From positions 1,798,001 to 1,862,000 of the forward strand of contig NZ_CP151275.1 of NCBI RefSeq assembly GCF_038235435.1: a stretch of DNA of 64,000 bases, read 5' to 3'. Every line of letters begins with the position of its first letter. Within the stretch, counting starts at the first letter, position 1. The notes beneath the pieces were generated by a model, which was not told the DNA's origin, did no database searches, and saw only the letters and a program-made list of their open reading frames with translations. This document shows, piece by piece, positions 52,159-60,207 of the stretch. Made by a program: the position numbers and the translations under genes. Source of the stretch: Niveibacterium sp. SC-1. Its GTDB lineage: Bacteria > Pseudomonadota > Gammaproteobacteria > Burkholderiales > Rhodocyclaceae.

Positions 52159-52932
52159 CTATCCTGCACGCTGCATCCATGTCGCGATGAAGGTTTCTTT
52201 GTTTGCCGGCAGCTTTCGTTTGGAAAGGTAGAAGTTGCCGCTACCTACCAACCAGATTAGCTTGTCGAATTCGTAGGGTACGAGACCGTGCTCCGTGCAG
52301 TAGGCAACTACGTCCTTAAATACACCGAAATCGGATTCCGCGGTGGTGATGCCAGCTGCGCGACAAATCTCATTGAGATGTGTATCGGGCTTGACGAATC
52401 CCTCATATCCGCTTTCTTTTAGGAAGTCGCAAGCCAGGGCGAAGCCGAAGCCGAATAGTTCCTCTTTGAGAAGTAGGGGAAGGGCGAGGCGAGAGTGCTG
52501 GTTGACGTAGAAGGACTGCACGAAGTCATGAAAGGACTGTGCTGTCGGAAAGTCACGCAAGAAACGAGCGGCCGAGAGCGCCGCCTTGGCGTAAATGACC
52601 CAGTGACTTCGTTGATTGTTCGGATCTATTACTCCTGCTGTTGAAACTCCTTGCGCAACTATCTGATTGAGGATGTCCATGTGCGTCTGGTAGTTTGCTG
52701 CGACTTGATTGGGGTCGAAGTCAAAGAAAATGCCGTGCAGACGCGCCACATCGCCGATGGTGTTCGGCATCCCTTGCCGATTCTTGGCGTGATGAAGAAG
52801 AGCCCGATAGAGATCGGCGATTGACTCCTGGCGCAAGCACTGCCAATTCTGTAGGTGAGCATCTAACATCCGCTCGGACACGCCCTGCAGCGAGAGCAGG
52901 TAGGCACGGGCATTGCGAGCTAGACGGGCCAA
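52159..52932 (-). CDS. Helix-hairpin-helix glycosylase-like protein, 257 aa
   Basis: The C-terminal half reads LFGFGFALACDFLKESGY, then VKPDTHLNEICRAAGI, with an Asp in the HhH-GPD catalytic position, and later HGLVPYEFDKLIWLVGSG. The 228-aa protein at 39079-39765 has the same order of blocks (DARVLEIAAAVGL, GLEPWEVDRLLY). The N-terminal half is helical. It is convergent with the 305-aa gene. Function as a DNA base-excision-like enzyme is a fold-based guess. Confidence 0.6.
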   Translation of the reverse strand: MARLARNARAYLLSLQGVSERMLDAHLQNWQCLRQESIADLYRALLHHAKNRQGMPNTIGDVARLHGIFFDFDPNQVAANYQTHMDILNQIVAQGVSTAGVIDPNNQRSHWVIYAKAALSAARFLRDFPTAQSFHDFVQSFYVNQHSRLALPLLLKEELFGFGFALACDFLKESGYEGFVKPDTHLNEICRAAGITTAESDFGVFKDVVAYCTEHGLVPYEFDKLIWLVGSGNFYLSKRKLPANKETFIATWMQRAG

Positions 52933-53155
52933 GGTTGACTCCTTTGATGGCTAATGAATGAACGGGCTTTCTCCATCTCGCGGGGCCGGTTGAGCGGCGT
53001 CGCGTTCTGAGTGCCACGATGGATTGCGAATTCCTCGTATTAATCGCCCCGGATTCTCCAGATGCTTTGCAGGCTGGAATCGACAAACTACAGCCCTTCG
53101 CTAGCCAAACGCTTTACGGCGTGCGCCAATCGCTATACCGAGTGCGCCATTCGAT

Positions 53156-53978
53156 GGGAACCTCTGAAAAACCCGTGAACGATATGCCCTGCGGCAAGTC
53201 GTAGCCGGAGCCAGAACGGGAGAGGCGCGATGAAACAGATGACCTTCGCAAGTGCGGCGTCCAAGAAGAAGACCACCAAGCGTGAGCGCTTCCTGCAAGA
53301 GATGGAACAGGCGGTGCCATGGGCGCAGCTCGAAGCGCTGAACGCGCCGCACTATCCGAAGGCGGGCGCGTGAGGCGGCCGGCCACCGATGCCCTTAGCC
53401 GCATGCTGCGTGTGTGGTGCCTGCAGCAGTGGTTCGCGCTGTCGGATCCAGGCTGCGAGGAAGCGCTCTACGACATCGAATCGATGCGTCGGTTTGCCGG
53501 CTTCGAACCCCGAGATGATGCAGGCCAAGAAGGGCAACACCTGGGACTTCGGCATGAAGCTGCACGTCGGTGTAGATCGGGACAGCGGCCTGATCCACTC
53601 GGTGCAGACAACGACGGCCAAGGAGGCCGACTGCACTTAGATCGAAGCGCTCTTGCATGGAGAGGAGGGCCGCGTGTGGGCCGACTGCGGCTACGACTAC
53701 CCGAAGGTGCGCGAAGCGGTCATCGGACGCGGCTCGATACGGTGGCCATCCGGCGCAAACCCGGTGAGCCCGAGTGCGAAGCGGTCGAGCTGCACGATCA
53801 TCTGATCGCCAAGGTGGGTGCGCGCGTCGAGCATGTGTTCCGCGTCCTCAAGCGCCAGTTCGGCTACACCAAGGTGCGCTATCGGGGGTTGGCCAGGAAT
53901 GCGAGCCAACTGCAGGGGCTGTGCGCGCTGATCAATCTGTATCTCGCGCGGCATCGCTTGATTCCGCAAGGGGCGTAG
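53156..53978 (+). mobile_element. Decayed IS5-family element
   Basis: A terminal repeat-like sequence GGGAACCTCTGAAAAACCC is at 53156-53174 and transposase sequence runs from ATG 53230. No matching right inverted repeat is seen after 53978, so the right end is lost. The element lies close to the junction between accessory genes and the core-like genes at 54.6 kb. Confidence 0.7.
53230..53978 (+). pseudogene. IS5-family transposase remnant
   Basis: The transposase is in pieces. ATG 53230 gives KQMTFASAASKKKTTKRERF to a stop near 53373. The next frame gives [27 protein letters not shown]; another gives [25 protein letters not shown] (split here to show HVGVD carries the DDE Asp) up to TAG 53638-53640. 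The last gives VEHVFRVLKRQFGYTKVRYRGL. At least two internal deletions and several frameshifts make it non-functional. Confidence 0.85.
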
Positions 53979-54571
53979 CCGCCGAGAATCCTAGGTTCGA
54001 GTCCGCTGCGGGCGCAAAGAACCGACAGCGGTTGCCTTCGACGCCAGCGCCGAGAAGCAACTTTCGACTGAACGACTCATTAATCCCTGCTCGCCAGCCA
54101 GGCCCACATTTCAGAGCTTCCCTAGCTCGACTTCCTCCGCCCACCAACGCATCGCCCGAGCATGCTGGTCTGGTGTCGCTTGCCGTCGGTGGCTTTGCAG
54201 TTGTCATACTGCGATCCGCCAGTGTAGGAACAAGTCTCCGTTCGAGCGTTCTAGTATGGGTTTGGGTGTAGGTTTTCGGCTTCGGTTGGGCGGAGCGGGC
54301 GTCAGCACGCCGTCAGTCGCTGCTGCATCATCGGGGTGTGCGCAGCGAGTTCGGCAGGGGACAGGGCGGCAGGGGCTGGGGCGCGAGCGTTCAAGATGGC
54401 AACCGGTCGTTGTCGCAGGGACTGCGGGCTGGGACGAGGGCGGATTTTCGCATACGCCCGGTGCTTCCCCCGATGCGGACTCAGGAAACGGCTCCTGCGG
54501 GAGCACAGAGGGCTCGATCGCTACGGCAAAGGCAGTGCCTGGACCACGGCCGGAAAGGCCGAGCGACGAAA
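53979..54571. other. Intergenic region at the island/core junction
   Basis: About 590 bp with no supportable gene. It contains a tRNA T-loop-like string (GGTTCGAGTCC near 53996) whose flanks do not pair into a tRNA. It may be the boundary of the accessory region. Confidence 0.4.
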
Positions 54572-55807
54572 CTAGAAACGAATCGCCAGGTAGGCTCCTG
54601 AGACCGCCAGACTCAGCAGTGTGACCAATACGCCGACGCGGGCGTGGGCCTTCCAGTCAATGGCGATTCCCCTGCGTGCGGCGGCATCGACAACGATGAT
54701 GTTGGCGATGCTCCCCACGATCAGCAGGTTGCCTGACAGCGTACTGATCAGGGCGAGAAGCAGGCCACTCATCTCATGGTGGGCAATCGGCAGGAGCAGC
54801 ATCACGGCCGGGACGTTGGAGACGATGTTGGACAGCAGGAATGTAGCTGCGAACAGCGGCGCAGGCTGATCCAGATGCAACCCGAGCGATGCCAGGTAAT
54901 GGATGGCGTCCGCGGTCACGCCCGTCCGCTGGAGCGCGTGATTGACCACGAAAAGGCTCATGAACAGAACCAGGAGTTCCCAATCTATGAGCCCCAACAT
55001 GTTTCGGGAGTGAAACTGGCGGCTCATGAGCAGAATGCCGGCGCCAATGAGGGCCATGTGTTCTGTCGGCCAAGGTGTGACGAGGAACGCGACAAGCAGC
55101 ACGACCGCAATGATCAGGCCCTTTGTGGTTTGCCACGCGTTGAACGGCACTTCCTCGCGTTGCGGGTCGGGCGCCGTGCCGTCAAGAGGGATGCTGCCTT
55201 CTTCCTGCCATTGGCCGCCGGTCTTCCAGACGATGACCCACCAGGTGATCAGAAGCCCTAGAACCACCGGGATCGCCGCATCGAGGAAATAACCGTGGAA
55301 CGGCAACCGCAGGGTCTGGCCGATCAGGATGTTCTGCGGATTGCCGATCAGTGTCGCAGCGGACCCAATGTTGGCCGCACAGGCAAGCGCCAGCAGAAAA
55401 GGTACCGGTGCGAGCTTGCGTTGCTTGCAGGCGTCGATCAGCACGGGGGCGACGGCCAGGCACACGATATCGTTGCTGAACACGGCTGACAGCGCAGCGA
55501 TCACGGCGATCAATACTGCGAGCAATCCGGGGGGACTCAGCGACAAGGTGCCCAGCTTCAGGGTGATCCAGTCATAGAAGCCACCGAGGCGCATCTGCGC
55601 CGATATGACCATGAAGGAAAAGAGCAGGATCACAGTCGGCAGGTGAATGGCGGCAACTGCCTCTTCCAGGCTCAACGCGTTGATGCTGATGAGGGCGATG
55701 GCACCGAGGAGTGCCACACCGGTCCGGTCAAGTTGCAGAAAGGGCAGCCCGCCAAGGACCATGCCGAGGTAGACGGTGAGAAAGATGATGAGAATGGTCG
55801 TGGTCAT
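54572..55807 (-). CDS. ArsB/NhaD/SLC13-type anion or ion permease
   Basis: This 411-aa protein is almost all membrane-spanning, about 10-11 segments (ILIIFLTVYLGMVLGGLPFL; VALLGAIALISINAL; LLAVLIAVIAALSAVFSNDI). The duplicated motif SAVFSNDIVCLAVAPV and FLLSNIVSNVPAVMLLLP is typical of the ion-transporter superfamily (CitMHS/ArsB/NhaD). The substrate cannot be told from sequence: arsenite, Na+/H+ or dicarboxylate are all possible. It is divergent from alaC, sharing a 266-bp promoter region. No arsR or arsC is nearby. Confidence 0.85.
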   Translation of the reverse strand: MTTTILIIFLTVYLGMVLGGLPFLQLDRTGVALLGAIALISINALSLEEAVAAIHLPTVILLFSFMVISAQMRLGGFYDWITLKLGTLSLSPPGLLAVLIAVIAALSAVFSNDIVCLAVAPVLIDACKQRKLAPVPFLLALACAANIGSAATLIGNPQNILIGQTLRLPFHGYFLDAAIPVVLGLLITWWVIVWKTGGQWQEEGSIPLDGTAPDPQREEVPFNAWQTTKGLIIAVVLLVAFLVTPWPTEHMALIGAGILLMSRQFHSRNMLGLIDWELLVLFMSLFVVNHALQRTGVTADAIHYLASLGLHLDQPAPLFAATFLLSNIVSNVPAVMLLLPIAHHEMSGLLLALISTLSGNLLIVGSIANIIVVDAAARRGIAIDWKAHARVGVLVTLLSLAVSGAYLAIRF

Positions 55808-56073
55808 ATTGGTATCGCGGTCGGCTGCTGGCAGCGCCGGACGCGCCCCAGTCCGTCCTCGCAGGAGCGGTGACCGCGTCGTGCTTATACCGAACGCCGG
55901 ACGGGACTAGCAACCGCGATGTGGCTGTAACCGCCAAGGGCGGTGTCGGAACCGCCGGGCGCGATGCAAGGCTTGGCGCCCCGTCGCGCGCCGCACTACA
56001 CTCGCCCCCGGGCCGCCACCTGCGGCCCACGTCGCTCGGACGGTTCCGGGCGCTTACGTGAAGGAACACTCCT

Positions 56074-57282
56074 ATGTCCGCATCCGTGGGCAAGCGCCGC
56101 TTTGCGCGCATCGATCGTCTCCCGCCTTACGTCTTCAACATCACGGCCGAGCTCAAGCTCGCTGCGCGCAGGCGCGGCGAGGACGTCATCGACATGAGCA
56201 TGGGCAACCCGGACGGGGCTACGCCACCGCATATCGTGGCCAAGCTCGCCGAAGTGGCGCAGCGTCCGGACACGCATGGTTACTCGGCTTCGCGCGGGAT
56301 CCCCCGGCTGCGTCGGGCGATCTCGCGCTGGTACCAGCAGCGCTACGGTGTCGAGATCGATCCGGAGAGCGAAGCGATCGTCACCATCGGCTCCAAGGAA
56401 GGGCTCGCGCACCTGATGCTCGCGACCCTGGACCGCGGGGATACGGTCCTGGTGCCCGACCCGAGCTATCCGATCCACATCTATGGCGCGGTGATCGCGG
56501 GTGCGGACATCCGCTCGGTGCCGGTCACGCCCGACACGGACTTCTTCGCCGAGTTGGAGAAGGCGATCCGCGGCAGTTATCCCAAGCCCAAGATGATGGT
56601 GCTGGGATTTCCTTCGAACCCGACGGCCCAGTGCGTCGAGCTGGATTTCTTCGAGCGCGTGGTGGCGCTGGCGAAGAAGCACGAGATCCTGGTTGTGCAC
56701 GACCTCGCTTACGCCGACATCGTCTTCGACGGCTGGAAGGCGCCGTCGATCATGCAGGTGCCGGGCGCCAAGGAGATCGCGGTCGAGTTCTTCACGCTCT
56801 CCAAGAGCTACAACATGGCGGGCTGGCGGATCGGCTTCATGGTCGGCAACCCGGACCTGGTCGCGGCGCTGGCGCGGATCAAGAGCTATCACGACTACGG
56901 CACCTTCACGCCCTTGCAGGTGGCAGCCATTGCCGCGCTGGAGGGCGACCAGCAATGCGTGGCCGATATCGCGGCGCAGTACCAGCGGCGTCGCGACGTG
57001 CTGGTGAAGGGGCTGATCGAGGCCGGCTGGCCGGTCGAGATACCCAAGGCGTCGATGTATGTCTGGGCGAAGATCCCCGAGCACTACCGCGCGCTCGGTT
57101 CGCTGGAGTTCGCCAAGCAGTTGCTGGCCCGCGCGAAGGTCTCGGTGTCCCCCGGTATCGGCTTCGGTGATCACGGCGACGACCATGTGCGCTTCGCGTT
57201 GATCGAGAACGAATCGCGGATCCGCCAGGCCGTGCGCGGCATCAAAGCGATGTTCAAGGCGGACGGCGTGGGCGACAGGTAA
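56074..57282 (+). CDS. alaC: Pyridoxal-phosphate aminotransferase, AlaC-like
   Basis: This 402-aa fold-type I aminotransferase carries [31 protein letters not shown], the PLP-binding [20 protein letters not shown] and the Schiff-base lysine in [16 protein letters not shown]. It ends with a typical [14 protein letters not shown]. These match glutamate-pyruvate aminotransferase AlaC. It makes alanine from pyruvate. AAGGA lies 8 bp before the ATG. It stands alone as a core metabolic gene. Confidence 0.9.
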   Translation: MSASVGKRRFARIDRLPPYVFNITAELKLAARRRGEDVIDMSMGNPDGATPPHIVAKLAEVAQRPDTHGYSASRGIPRLRRAISRWYQQRYGVEIDPESEAIVTIGSKEGLAHLMLATLDRGDTVLVPDPSYPIHIYGAVIAGADIRSVPVTPDTDFFAELEKAIRGSYPKPKMMVLGFPSNPTAQCVELDFFERVVALAKKHEILVVHDLAYADIVFDGWKAPSIMQVPGAKEIAVEFFTLSKSYNMAGWRIGFMVGNPDLVAALARIKSYHDYGTFTPLQVAAIAALEGDQQCVADIAAQYQRRRDVLVKGLIEAGWPVEIPKASMYVWAKIPEHYRALGSLEFAKQLLARAKVSVSPGIGFGDHGDDHVRFALIENESRIRQAVRGIKAMFKADGVGDR

Positions 57283-57492
57283 GCCCGGGTCTGGGCGGGC
57301 ATGCCTGATTCGGCATGTCCGTCGGTGCGCCGGGCCATCAAGCGCGGCGTTCTGCGGCCTTTGCAATCTCTGCTGTGCCAAGCTGACGGTGCTTGCTTTC
57401 ATCGCCCGCCAGACTGAACGCCGGCCACGTTCCCGGACTCTGATGCGCGTGCGTGCGTCGCTCGAAACGCGCGAATGCCGCAGGAGATCCCC

Positions 57493-58206
57493 ATGTCCAG
57501 CCAAGCTGTTCCGGGCCTCAAGCCCGCCATCGAACTCGCCCGCGCGGCGCCCCGTCGTTTCCCCGGAGAGAGCGAGGCCTACCGCGCCGCCCGCACCGAA
57601 CTGCTCGCCGAGGAGATCGAATTGCGCCGGCATATCGAGCGGGTCGCGGCGCTGCGCCGCACGCTTCCGCCGGGCGGCGAAGTGCCGGTGGACTACGTCT
57701 TTCAAGGTCCGGGTGGCGCGGTCCGTTTCTCCGAGATCTTCGGCGACAAGGACACCCTGGTCGTCTACAACTGGATGTTCGGTGCGCACCGCGAACGCCC
57801 GTGCCCGATGTGCACCGCGCTGCTCAGCGCGCTCGATGGCGAGATGCCGGACATCCTGCACCAGGTCTCCTTCGCGGTCTTCGCGACCTCGCCGATCGAA
57901 CGCCTGACGGCCTTCGCGCGCGAGCGCGGCTGGCGTTACCTGCGCATCTACTCGTCTGGCGGCAATCGCTACAACGCGGACTACGACGGCGAGAAGCCGG
58001 GCCAGGACGAACCGGCGATCAATGTCTTCACGCGCAAGGAAGGTGTCGTCCGCCACTTCTGGGGCGACGAGATGGAGACCACTTCCGATCCCGGTGAGGA
58101 CCCGCGCGGCGCGCCCGACCTGATGCCGCTCTGGAACGTTCTCGATCTCACGCCACGGGGGCGGGCCCCGAAGTGGTATCCCAGCCTGGACTACCCGCGC
58201 GCTTGA
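57493..58206 (+). CDS. DUF899 (thioredoxin-like) family protein
   Basis: This 237-aa protein starts at ATG 57493 with AGGAG 7 bp upstream. It shows DUF899 features: LLAEEIELRRHIERVA, LPPGGEVPVDYVFQG, VVYNWMFG, CPMCTALL (a CxxC in a thioredoxin-like position), VFATSPIERL and a closing PKWYPSLDYPR. The family is uncharacterised but structurally peroxiredoxin-like. Its end overlaps the convergent diguanylate cyclase by 16 bases. The gap before it (57283-57492) contains a short hairpin (CATGCC-CGGCATG near 57301) but no T tract. Confidence 0.87.
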   Translation: MSSQAVPGLKPAIELARAAPRRFPGESEAYRAARTELLAEEIELRRHIERVAALRRTLPPGGEVPVDYVFQGPGGAVRFSEIFGDKDTLVVYNWMFGAHRERPCPMCTALLSALDGEMPDILHQVSFAVFATSPIERLTAFARERGWRYLRIYSSGGNRYNADYDGEKPGQDEPAINVFTRKEGVVRHFWGDEMETTSDPGEDPRGAPDLMPLWNVLDLTPRGRAPKWYPSLDYPRA

Positions 58207-59222
58207 GCGTCAGCCGCCGAGGCATGTTTCGGCGCGCTTCCGCGCTTGACCTCGTACATGCGGATGTCGGCAACCTCGACGATCCGCTCCGCCTCTTCAC
58301 CGTCTTCCGGCACGATCGCGCCGCCCACGCTGGCACGCAGGTAGAAGGGCTGGCCCTCGAAGACAAAGGGCGCGGACAGTTCGTTGTGGAGGCGATTCGT
58401 GGTGGCGGAAAGTCCCTCGCGTGAATCGATCGGCGTGAGGATCAGGCCGAATTCGTCGCCACCGAGGCGCGCGACGGTGTCCGACTTGCGCGAGACGTTC
58501 CTGAGCCGGCGCGAGAACTCCACGATCACCGCGTCGCCGACGCGATGACCATAGCTGTCGTTGGTCTGCTTGAGCCCGTCCATATCGACCACCAGCACGC
58601 CGCTGAGCCGCTTGTCGCGCGTGCTGCGCGCGAGCACCGAGCGCAGCCGGTCCATGAACAACGAGCGGTTCGCGAGGTCGGTCATCGCGTCATGCGTCGC
58701 CTTGTGGAACAGCACTTCGGTGTCGTATTTCGCCGCGTAGAACATGGCAGCGCCGACCAGGCCCGACAACAGCTGCAACACGGACGCTTCCGTTCCGAGG
58801 AACCCGCCGGGTCGCGCGGAGACGACCTTGAGCGCGCCGACCGTGGCGTCGTTGTGTCGCAAGGGCATGACGATCATCGAGCGGATGCCGACTTTCCGGC
58901 AGGCCTCGCGATTGACGCGCGGGTCGTTCTCCGTGTCGTCACAGCTGAGCGTCTCGCCGGTGCTTACCGCGAGGCCGGAGAGGCTGCTCGTGCGCTGCAG
59001 GCGCAGGCCCAGGGAGCCCTGGGTGATGCCGGCAGCTGCGCGATACACCATGTCCTCGCCCTCGGCCAGTTCGATGACCGCGCCGTCCGCGCCGATGAGT
59101 CCGAGCGCCTCTTCGGCCACCAGACTCATGACACCGCCCAGGTCCGCCCCCAGGCGGCTGACCTCGGTCTGGATGCGGATGACCTCAAGCAGTTTCTCCG
59201 GCGTCAGCACATCGACTCCCAA
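58191..59222 (-). CDS. GAF-GGDEF diguanylate cyclase
   Basis: This 343-aa protein has an N-terminal GAF domain (about 20-165; IGADGAVIELAEGED, SMIVMPLRHNDATVGALKV) and a GGDEF domain with the intact motif GGDEF at 254-258. An allosteric I-site RxxD (245-248) sits five residues before it. It should make cyclic di-GMP and be feedback-inhibited. No membrane segment is seen, so it is cytoplasmic and senses a soluble signal through GAF. Confidence 0.9.
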   Translation of the reverse strand: MGVDVLTPEKLLEVIRIQTEVSRLGADLGGVMSLVAEEALGLIGADGAVIELAEGEDMVYRAAAGITQGSLGLRLQRTSSLSGLAVSTGETLSCDDTENDPRVNREACRKVGIRSMIVMPLRHNDATVGALKVVSARPGGFLGTEASVLQLLSGLVGAAMFYAAKYDTEVLFHKATHDAMTDLANRSLFMDRLRSVLARSTRDKRLSGVLVVDMDGLKQTNDSYGHRVGDAVIVEFSRRLRNVSRKSDTVARLGGDEFGLILTPIDSREGLSATTNRLHNELSAPFVFEGQPFYLRASVGGAIVPEDGEEAERIVEVADIRMYEVKRGSAPKHASAADAQARG

Positions 59223-59353
59223 CCTCTATAACTACGGAACCGGCGTCGAGCTTGATGGGCTTTCGCACGCCGCGCAAGCCCTTCCGGCACGCTTGCGGAA
59301 AGGCCTTGCGGAACATCAGGTGACTGACAACTTCAAGGCAGGAGGATGGGCTG

Positions 59354-59749
59354 ATGAGTGTCGAGCTTGATCACATCCTGATTCCGGCGCGCGACAAACT
59401 GGCCGCCGCCCGACTGATCGCCGAACTGTTCGACGTGCCCTGGTCGCAGACCGGCGTCGGCCCTTTCGCGCCGGTCTTTCTCAATGAAGGCCTGACCCTG
59501 GATTTCGACCAGTGGGAGGCGCCGCTGCCGCAGATCCACTATTGCTTCCGGGTGGACGACGAGACATTCGATGCCGTGCTCGCGCGGATCCGCGCTGCGG
59601 GCATCGCCTATCGCAGCCGCGTGCGCGGGCCAGACGATCGACAGGTGGATACCGCCTACGGCGGCCGGATCGTCTATTGGAACAAGCCAGACGGCCACAT
59701 GTGGGAGATGCTGACGGTCAGCTATGCGCGCCGGGGTGGGCAGACCTGA
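59354..59749 (+). CDS. VOC (glyoxalase/dioxygenase fold) family protein
   Basis: This 131-aa protein has the paired beta-alpha-beta-beta-beta modules of VOC proteins: VELDHILIPARDK, DQWEAPLPQIHYCFRVDDE, VDTAYGGRIVYWNKPDGHMWEML, where His and Glu near the end are metal-ligand candidates. GGAGG is about 8 bp before the ATG. It is a single-domain protein of unknown substrate. Confidence 0.85.
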   Translation: MSVELDHILIPARDKLAAARLIAELFDVPWSQTGVGPFAPVFLNEGLTLDFDQWEAPLPQIHYCFRVDDETFDAVLARIRAAGIAYRSRVRGPDDRQVDTAYGGRIVYWNKPDGHMWEMLTVSYARRGGQT

Positions 59750-59939
59750 AGGCCGGACCTGAAGGCCGTCCGTGAGGGCACCTGCTTGCCGCGGCCGCGA
59801 TCTGACCGCCAGTCAGCGACGGACGCACCGCGGGCTTTCCGGTAACACAAGCTACAGGGTCACGATCCGCGCTGAGCCAAGCGCAGCGGGCAACGCAGCG
59901 ATTCTGTGCCGACCCGCGTCTGATGCCGGTGTAGGAATC

Positions 59940-60160
59940 CGTCTGGCTTACAAGGCGTCCTGCCTTCAGTAGCATCGGTTCTGTGACGGAGCCAACCGTG
60001 TCCGTCCGGGGGTAGGGAAAGAAGTAAAGGCCGCTGGGGGGCGGCCACCGAGAAGCCTCGCAGCCGTAACGACGTGCTTCTCCTTATACGAGTGACACCG
60101 AGTCTGTTGCAGCACAGTTGTTCTATGAGGGCGCCTGAAAAGGCGCCCTTTTTGTTTTTG
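59940..60160 (+). ncRNA. Candidate structured small RNA ending in an intrinsic terminator
   Basis: No gene covers 59750-60207. On the + strand the stretch folds into successive stems: GGCCGC with GCGGCC (about 60029-60046), GAGAAGC with GCTTCTC (about 60050-60082), then the terminator at 60129. The 5' end and promoter are not determined. It could instead be a long 3' UTR of the VOC gene. No match to 6S, tmRNA, RNase P or a known riboswitch is evident. Confidence 0.4.
60129..60159 (+). terminator. Rho-independent terminator
   Basis: A perfect 7-bp stem GGGCGCC / GGCGCCC with a TGAAAA loop is followed by TTTTTGTTTTT. There is no T tract on the other strand, so it serves + strand transcripts (VOC gene or candidate RNA), not the convergent FUSC gene. 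Confidence 0.92.
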
Positions 60161-60207
60161 TACCTTGCCTGGCGCGCTCGGTGGCGGGGGATGCCTCCCG
60201 CGGTCCT

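Noticed and set aside
53985..54025. tRNA-like T-loop string GGTTCGAGTCC
   Set aside because: The flanking bases do not pair into a T stem or acceptor stem and no anticodon arm is upstream, so it is not called a tRNA or attachment site.
55996..58056. A 686-codon minus-strand open frame
   Set aside because: It is antisense to the well-supported alaC and DUF899 genes, is His/Arg/Asp-rich without motifs, and is a typical shadow in GC-rich coding DNA.
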